Assembly: GCF_051020985.1 (NCBI RefSeq)
Contig: NC_135001.1
Span: 12,951,896 to 13,015,895, forward strand
Direction of reading: 5' to 3'
Source: Nomia melanderi
Taxonomy: Eukaryota; Arthropoda; Insecta; Hymenoptera; Halictidae
Length of the DNA stretch: 64,000 bases
A model generated the notes under the pieces. It was not told where the DNA came from. It did no database searches and was given only the letters and a program-made list of their open reading frames with translations. Numbering within the stretch: position 1 is the first letter of the stretch; the number at the start of each line of letters is the position of its first letter. Position numbers and translations under genes: made by a program. Positions 58,301-64,000 of the stretch are shown one piece after another.

Positions 58301-61300
58301 CTTTCGTTAAATAATGCGCCTTTTCGTTTGACACAATCGATTTTATAGCAAATATTTTTTATCTCCGACTTTATCGCGTAAAAACAATGTTTTTCATTGA
58401 AACATGTCTATTTCGAACGGAATAGTGACCTTGTTTTTGTTTTATTTCTACTTTTTTCTTGTTTGCCAGTGCCGATGTCAGGCTTGCCAACCAGTTTTAT
58501 TCGTACAGATAATAAAAGACAGAATGATTCTGAAGCTGTACACGTAATTGATTTGCAAATAGGAATTCCCTTATGAAAACTGAATAATAATCTTAATATT
58601 CTCACTCATAGATTCGAACTGTAGTTAAAATAAGATTATTCGACAATTTTGTAAATATTAGTTGTTAAGAACTTTTTACTGTATATTGGTAAATCTGTAT
58701 TTTCTATAAATTTCTGATACAAGCTTCGGATGGTGTAGGTTTTCTTAGATTAATAGTCGCAGGATTTTCGAACTGCGTTTCTTTGTATATTTCGTCGTTC
58801 CCCTTTTTTCGATGCAAAAGAAGATTTCATTCATGAAAAATCGTGTGAATTCAAAACGCTATTCGTTGAAAATAACAGAAACGAAAATATTCCATCTAAG
58901 AGCACGACGTTCAATCTTTGGGCTTATACTAACAGGACAGATATCGACCGGGAAGAAAACCGACGAATGTCGTAATTTCATGGCGAGGATTATGGATTGC
59001 AAGTTCACATGATAGCCCTCAGAATTTTCGCGTTCGGTCCTGTAGCTAACATATTTTATGTGCTTATTTATAGCTGACGTAACTTTCATTTCATGTGGAA
59101 TGTAACAAAACTTCACATTGTTTCCTGCGTCGATTCGGGAACAATACACGTTCGTGAAAGTATCGTATTAGCAATTATTTATCAAGAATGAAATATATCT
59201 TTCCAGTTATTACACATGCACATATACGAGATTTCTGTGCATTCGCATATATCTGCAACAATGTTTTGTTGCATTCTCTTCTTTTGCAGATATTTATCAG
59301 TAAATGTATACGAATCTACAGTTTAGTTATAACCAATATACCATGTGTTATTTTAATCGTACTTTCTTACAATTTTGTTATTACACATTTTTCATACTTT
59401 TTTGTAGATATCAACTACACTGCAATCAGAATATTCTCGTATCGTTCATGTAATACGTTTATCATAATATAATAAATCTTCACATGTTTCATTTTCTTTT
59501 TATTGTTATTATACTTTTTAGCACTTTAGAAATTTTAAGCAATTCAATAATACATTGAAACCATTGAAAATAATTTACTGATAAATACGTAGATTGTTAT
59601 TTCGGTAATAGCAGCTTGTTATTTGGATAATTTAACAATTTAATTTAGTGTATAGTATAGGTAACGACAGCTTCAATGAGATTTTTGTTAAAAATTTTAT
59701 GATTTTCCAGTAGTGAAATATATGCAAAATAATTACGTATTTCATTATTATCAATACAAACAAGTTAACAGAACGTAAGAGCATCGAAGAATGATTCATT
59801 ATAAAAAGATTATATTACAACTAAGAATTTCAAAATGGTGTCAATAATTATCCACATTAGTATTGAGCAATCCGACATCCGCCAATTATTTAATAATAAT
59901 GTTTGACGATAATATTAAAATGATAAAATAATTTTTCGTATTCTATTATTCATACATGAATGTATTTAATAATTATTAATACGTGCTATGAAATAAAACA
60001 ATCTGAGTACGTAATGTTGCAACGGAATTTTACATAAACAAACACCGTTCGATACGATACATGAATAAAACAAAAGAGAGAATACGTATAACTTCATTTA
60101 TATAATTGATTATCTGAATTAATTGTAATATGTATATACGTACTGTATGAATAATTGAAGAAGAAAGTTAAATTACTCCAATATATTTTACATATATCAA
60201 TATTAAAAGAAGACAGAACCTGTTAAGAAAAATTATTAATTTGTTTTTAGTCATTGTTCTGTTATTCATATTAATTATTTTATCTTCCTTACAATACTGA
60301 TTCATTATCAGTAAATTCCATAATCATTAAAATTCGTTTATCTGCTGAGTTTTTAATCTAAGTTTTAATCCATTATCTAATTTCATATTTCTTATTCGAT
60401 ATACCATAAATAGTTACTTTAAAAGGCCTATACCCATCGGCCAATTTAATTATAATTTTTCCGCATCCAACTATATTATTCCATATTTCGTTCTCAACGA
60501 TGTACAGGGCCGCATTAAGGCTTCTGCTGCCCCTAGGGATTTTCGGATTCAACAGAATTGTTTCTCTATTTCCCTTGACTATTTTATAAAATATACATCA
60601 TAGTTCACTAAAAGCATAAAATATTTGCATCTTTCTTCTTAGTTTCAGCACAGTATGTTGTTAATTCAGTTCGTTAACTTCGACAGTACCTGTTTGTTTC
60701 AACAATATTGAAATGCAAACAGCGTAAGCATTACTAACAAAGTCTAATTTACAATGCCTAAGTGACAATTTAAAAACATCATGTACAACCAAAAATGTTG
60801 ACTCGTAGAGATATGTAGGGAAGAAACATAAACGAAATGAAAACATTAGAGACAAATACATACAAAATTCCACATATGAAAGAAAATAATAATACTTATC
60901 TGTTAAACAACACTACTCTGATATTTGAATACTACAGCAACCTAGATCTCAATGATCAATTCATACCACCGTTCAGTATTCAATTTTCCAATAATTTTTA
61001 AAATCAAAACTCAAACAATCCTCACAACTCCACGCAATAGTTTTTTTCGTAAGTATCATTAAAATGAAAATGATTCAACTCCGTTTCAATATAGTGCAAA
61101 TATCAAGAAGCCTATTAATAGACTTTCGGTAGGCAACGCGTTAAATAAATGCGTGTATCATCGATAAAACATGTTAATAAATCTGTTAGATCGTTAGGAA
61201 AAGGTAAGACTTCGATATTCATTGCGCGATAAGCGATTGAGAAATAAAGAGGACAGGAAGCACTGAGCTCGGTATTGTGAAAATCCCATTGTTAAGGAAT

Positions 61301-61864
61301 TTCAAGCCTTTCCTCCACCAGAGGACTGTGATACTGTCAACGGACAAACAATTCGAGATGCTTGAGATTGGTCACCGTTACAAAAAATACAAGGTAACCG
61401 CGACAATCATTCTAGCATATCGCCTTTAAAGTAAACGTTGCTTTTCATGTATGTAAATACCCGGAGAGCATATCTTGTCCCTTTCGTATTCGCCGGTAAG
61501 CCACACGTCGGCCGGGCACCAGTCTTCTCCCCATGGCAGTTAGTTTGGTATTCCACTGAATCGCGTTTTCACTTTTCCAGGCCTTCCACACTTTCTTTGT
61601 TCTCTCTGTTTCGCCTTTCCCCCGTCCCTGCCATCCCTTTCCCGCCGCGCTCTTCTCGTTCTCCTCTCCTTCCTTTCCTTTTTCGCGTCAGTCTTCCGTT
61701 TTTAGGAGACGTGCACGGCCATCTTGATTTGTTACACCGGTTACAGTTTGATTTATGAAACCAGTCGTCAATCGACCGAACGTTTCAATACGCGCCGGTA
61801 TATCTGCGTTTTCGTTGGAACACGTAGCCTGTGGATCTTTGTGTAACTTAGAATCTGGTGGGAT
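55317..61864. other. Noncoding DNA, probably gene 2 intron
   Basis: No supported exon. GC-richer islands lie at 56880-57080 (a minus-strand open frame 56874-57149 spans it, unidentified), 58050-58230 and 61430-61800. The last contains a pyrimidine-rich run (61575-61690) with an open frame of low-complexity composition. A hairpin of ACGCCCAT arms lies at 57339-57376. A CAGGGCCGCATTAAGG sequence near 60507 resembles a transposon end. The rest is AT-rich. Confidence 0.55.
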
Positions 61865-62093
61865 TTAGCGGTAGAACGGGTCGGAATGACCCATTCCTGG
61901 TTTTCTTCTTTTTGCAGCTATTGAAAAGATAACAGATACCTCTCTGAGGAATTGCTAAAGAAATTGATTTAGCAAACTGAATTATAGATTAGTTGAAGGC
62001 GCAATAGATTTCTATAAATTTCAAAAGAAATCGCACTCTTATTTCTATAAATTTTAAAAAGTCATCTTAGCTGCTCGGTAGTTGTAGTGTTGG
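61865..62093. mobile_element. Family A short inverted-repeat element, copy 2
   Basis: It starts TTAGCGGTAGAACGGGTCGG and ends GCTCGGTAGTTGTAGTGTTGG. It aligns with copy 1 (1625-1849), including the shared segments GACCCATTC and CTCTCTGAGGAATYG. Both terminal TTAA sequences have mutated, so it is probably old. Confidence 0.75.
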
Positions 62094-63590
62094 AAAGACT
62101 TGGAGTTTCGACAGAAATTTACTTCCAGTTTTAGTGATTTTTATATATTAACCGTGGAGTAAAGGATATAGAGTATCTTATTGTATTCCTTATATTATTA
62201 TGTTTCTTATAAATATAATATAAAGTTACATTGGTGAACAACATTGTTATATCTTATTTGGCAATGAACTGTCGTCAGATTTGTAAATTTCGGTGTAATC
62301 TTGGTACTTTAAGTCGTGAATTATGTTATCTTTATTTTTTACTTCAAGGTTGTTCCGTTGCCCCATATGTTATTGATTGCGTCAAAAAAGATCTCGTGTA
62401 AAACTATTACTATTTACTAACTTATTTATTATCTGTAAGTAGTGTATATTTTTTATATAGTCTGTATAATCTATATTTTATTTTTATTAACTAGCGTGAT
62501 TATTTTTCATTCATCAAACCAATTTCACCGTTGTGTTTCGATCCATTGAGTTGCATTCTTCTAATATTGGATTTTTTAATTAAAGCTAGTTTTGCGACGT
62601 TATATTTTTTTACACATTTAATAAAATCACATCATACTTGATACTACAAATGTTGAAGTAGAATAAATATCCGATAATTGAAGAGGCATATGTAAAGTAT
62701 GACTAGCAGTACAACTAGAAAGGATGAAATTCTACATAAAAAGATAAGTCGAAAACATGGAATGAAATTTTATTCACTTAAGATATCATCTTCAAGAAAA
62801 ACGAATTTAAATATTTATAGAGTGCATGTGCATGTGGCTAACTCCTGATTAAATACAATTGACGGTGATACGACCGACAAAGAACTGTTCTGCATGTGAA
62901 AATAAATTATACCGTGAAATATTATCTTTTTATTCGAGATGTCGTTTTGAAAAAATTTAGTTTGAAATTTTCATCTTTCATTTTCTCCAAAATAGACCCT
63001 TAAATGAAATAGTTTTAACATACATTATTAACTTATTCTTTGTTTCGGTTGTATTTCATATTCTAATTTTACTCACGGATGAATACTTGTTTGATATTCA
63101 TTTTTCCTAACGTCTGAAGAATTAATGTATCAAATTATGCTGTTCATTGTATTATAAATTTCAATACATAGTAGTTCGATCTGTTCAATTTGTTATAGAG
63201 TTTTAACAGCAATGGACAATGTGTCAACTTTTCCAGCGTCAAACATTATTATAACTACAAACTACAATTTCTAACAGCAAAAGCCTTAAATTGATTGCAG
63301 TACTGTATTAGATTCATCAAGAATTCCAATCATATTTATAGAAACCTCCGATGTAGTATGCTTCAATAAAACCGCTGTACAGATAATATAAACTATAACT
63401 TGTAAACGTATTCAAACACGATTACCTATGCATACTTTGATAGTGGTTTAATACCCCGAGCAGGGACCCTGTAAAGAGAGTATATTCAAGAAAAAGATCT
63501 AAATAGTATTCGATAGATTGTTTTCAGACAAAATATTGCGATTTCCGAAAATGGAATTTGATGTTGCACAGGAAACGTCAAAGTTTATGC
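62094..63590. other. AT-rich noncoding DNA
   Basis: No exon, RNA gene or repeat family was recognised. Confidence 0.6.
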
Positions 63591-64000
63591 GCTCCTCCTT
63601 GCTACATTAGTGAATGCTCGTACCCTTCTTCTACAGCTCTATTTGGCGCAGGCCGCGCGGACACGCTCGGAAAGTAAGCGATAATACGACTGGTGTGCTG
63701 AGCGCAGGAGCGGCACGTGAGGAAATGCTGCCACTGACACATGTGCGCATACAGGATATAGTAATAAAACGCACATAGCCAGTCATACACGGAATACAGT
63801 TACGCGTCCCTGACAGTGTGACTGCACACATCGCCAGAATATCATGAACCGTCTTGTAGAACGCACGGACCAACAATGTCGTTGGCGGGATCAGCTTGGT
63901 TCGGATTGGCGAGAAAGAGCGTTCGTGACTCTTCGTTGGTGGGGCGTCGCGGGGAGAGGCGGAGCCAATCGTCGACATAGCGACGCAACATGGCCTCTAG
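63591..64000. other. CpG-rich block at window edge, coding status unknown
   Basis: GC and CpG content are high to the edge. On the plus strand an ATG at 63844 opens a frame that stays open to the end of the window. On the minus strand several frames (63631-63978, 63602-63790) are also open. None has a recognisable domain. It could be the first exon or promoter of a further gene, or a gene 2 exon cut by the window edge. Confidence 0.35.

Noticed and set aside
61438..61758. Open frame of 106 codons in a GC-rich region
   Set aside because: It overlaps a pyrimidine-rich run and has biased composition. No recognisable family.

Overview
The window looks like nuclear DNA of an insect, most likely a hymenopteran such as a bee. 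It is AT-rich, has long introns with small consensus-spliced exons, scattered CpG-rich islands and many short inverted-repeat transposons. The order is inferred from general character and from a PDE7-type gene; no species can be named. No bacterial features, tRNA, rRNA or CRISPR array were seen.

Region 1 (about 1-38.6 kb, + strand) holds one large gene encoding a class I cyclic-nucleotide phosphodiesterase of the PDE7 family. Eleven exons join with perfect phase from 4498 to the stop codon at 35794: 3546 nt, or 1181 residues plus stop. The start codon and 5' exon(s) were not found and probably lie upstream. Residues about 108-440 form the N-terminal linker and HD-type catalytic domain, with every metal-ligand and substrate residue present. 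Human PDE7 proteins are about 450-480 residues long. This one carries a further 740-residue Ser-rich tail with twelve RRx(S/T) motifs, eight of them RRxSxP, a pattern fitting PKA phosphorylation and 14-3-3 docking. The first visible exon begins RRTA, a PKA pseudosubstrate-like motif at the place where mammalian PDE7A has RRGA. This suggests a cAMP-degrading enzyme under strong feedback from PKA.

Region 2 (about 39.99 kb onward, + strand) starts a second gene that I could not identify. It has a CpG-rich 5' region, a first coding exon (40432-40555), a second (42733-42927) and a possible third (about 48996-49119). The rest probably lies beyond 64 kb.

Introns and intergenic DNA hold at least five families of short inverted-repeat elements. 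Four have TTAA-like ends (piggyBac-like non-autonomous elements) and several are present in two or more copies. There are also two TA-flanked CAGTG...CACTG elements, the end of a decayed mariner element, a dispersed hairpin repeat, microsatellites, a long pyrimidine-rich tract and CpG-rich blocks that may be regulatory. I saw no well-supported gene on the minus strand.
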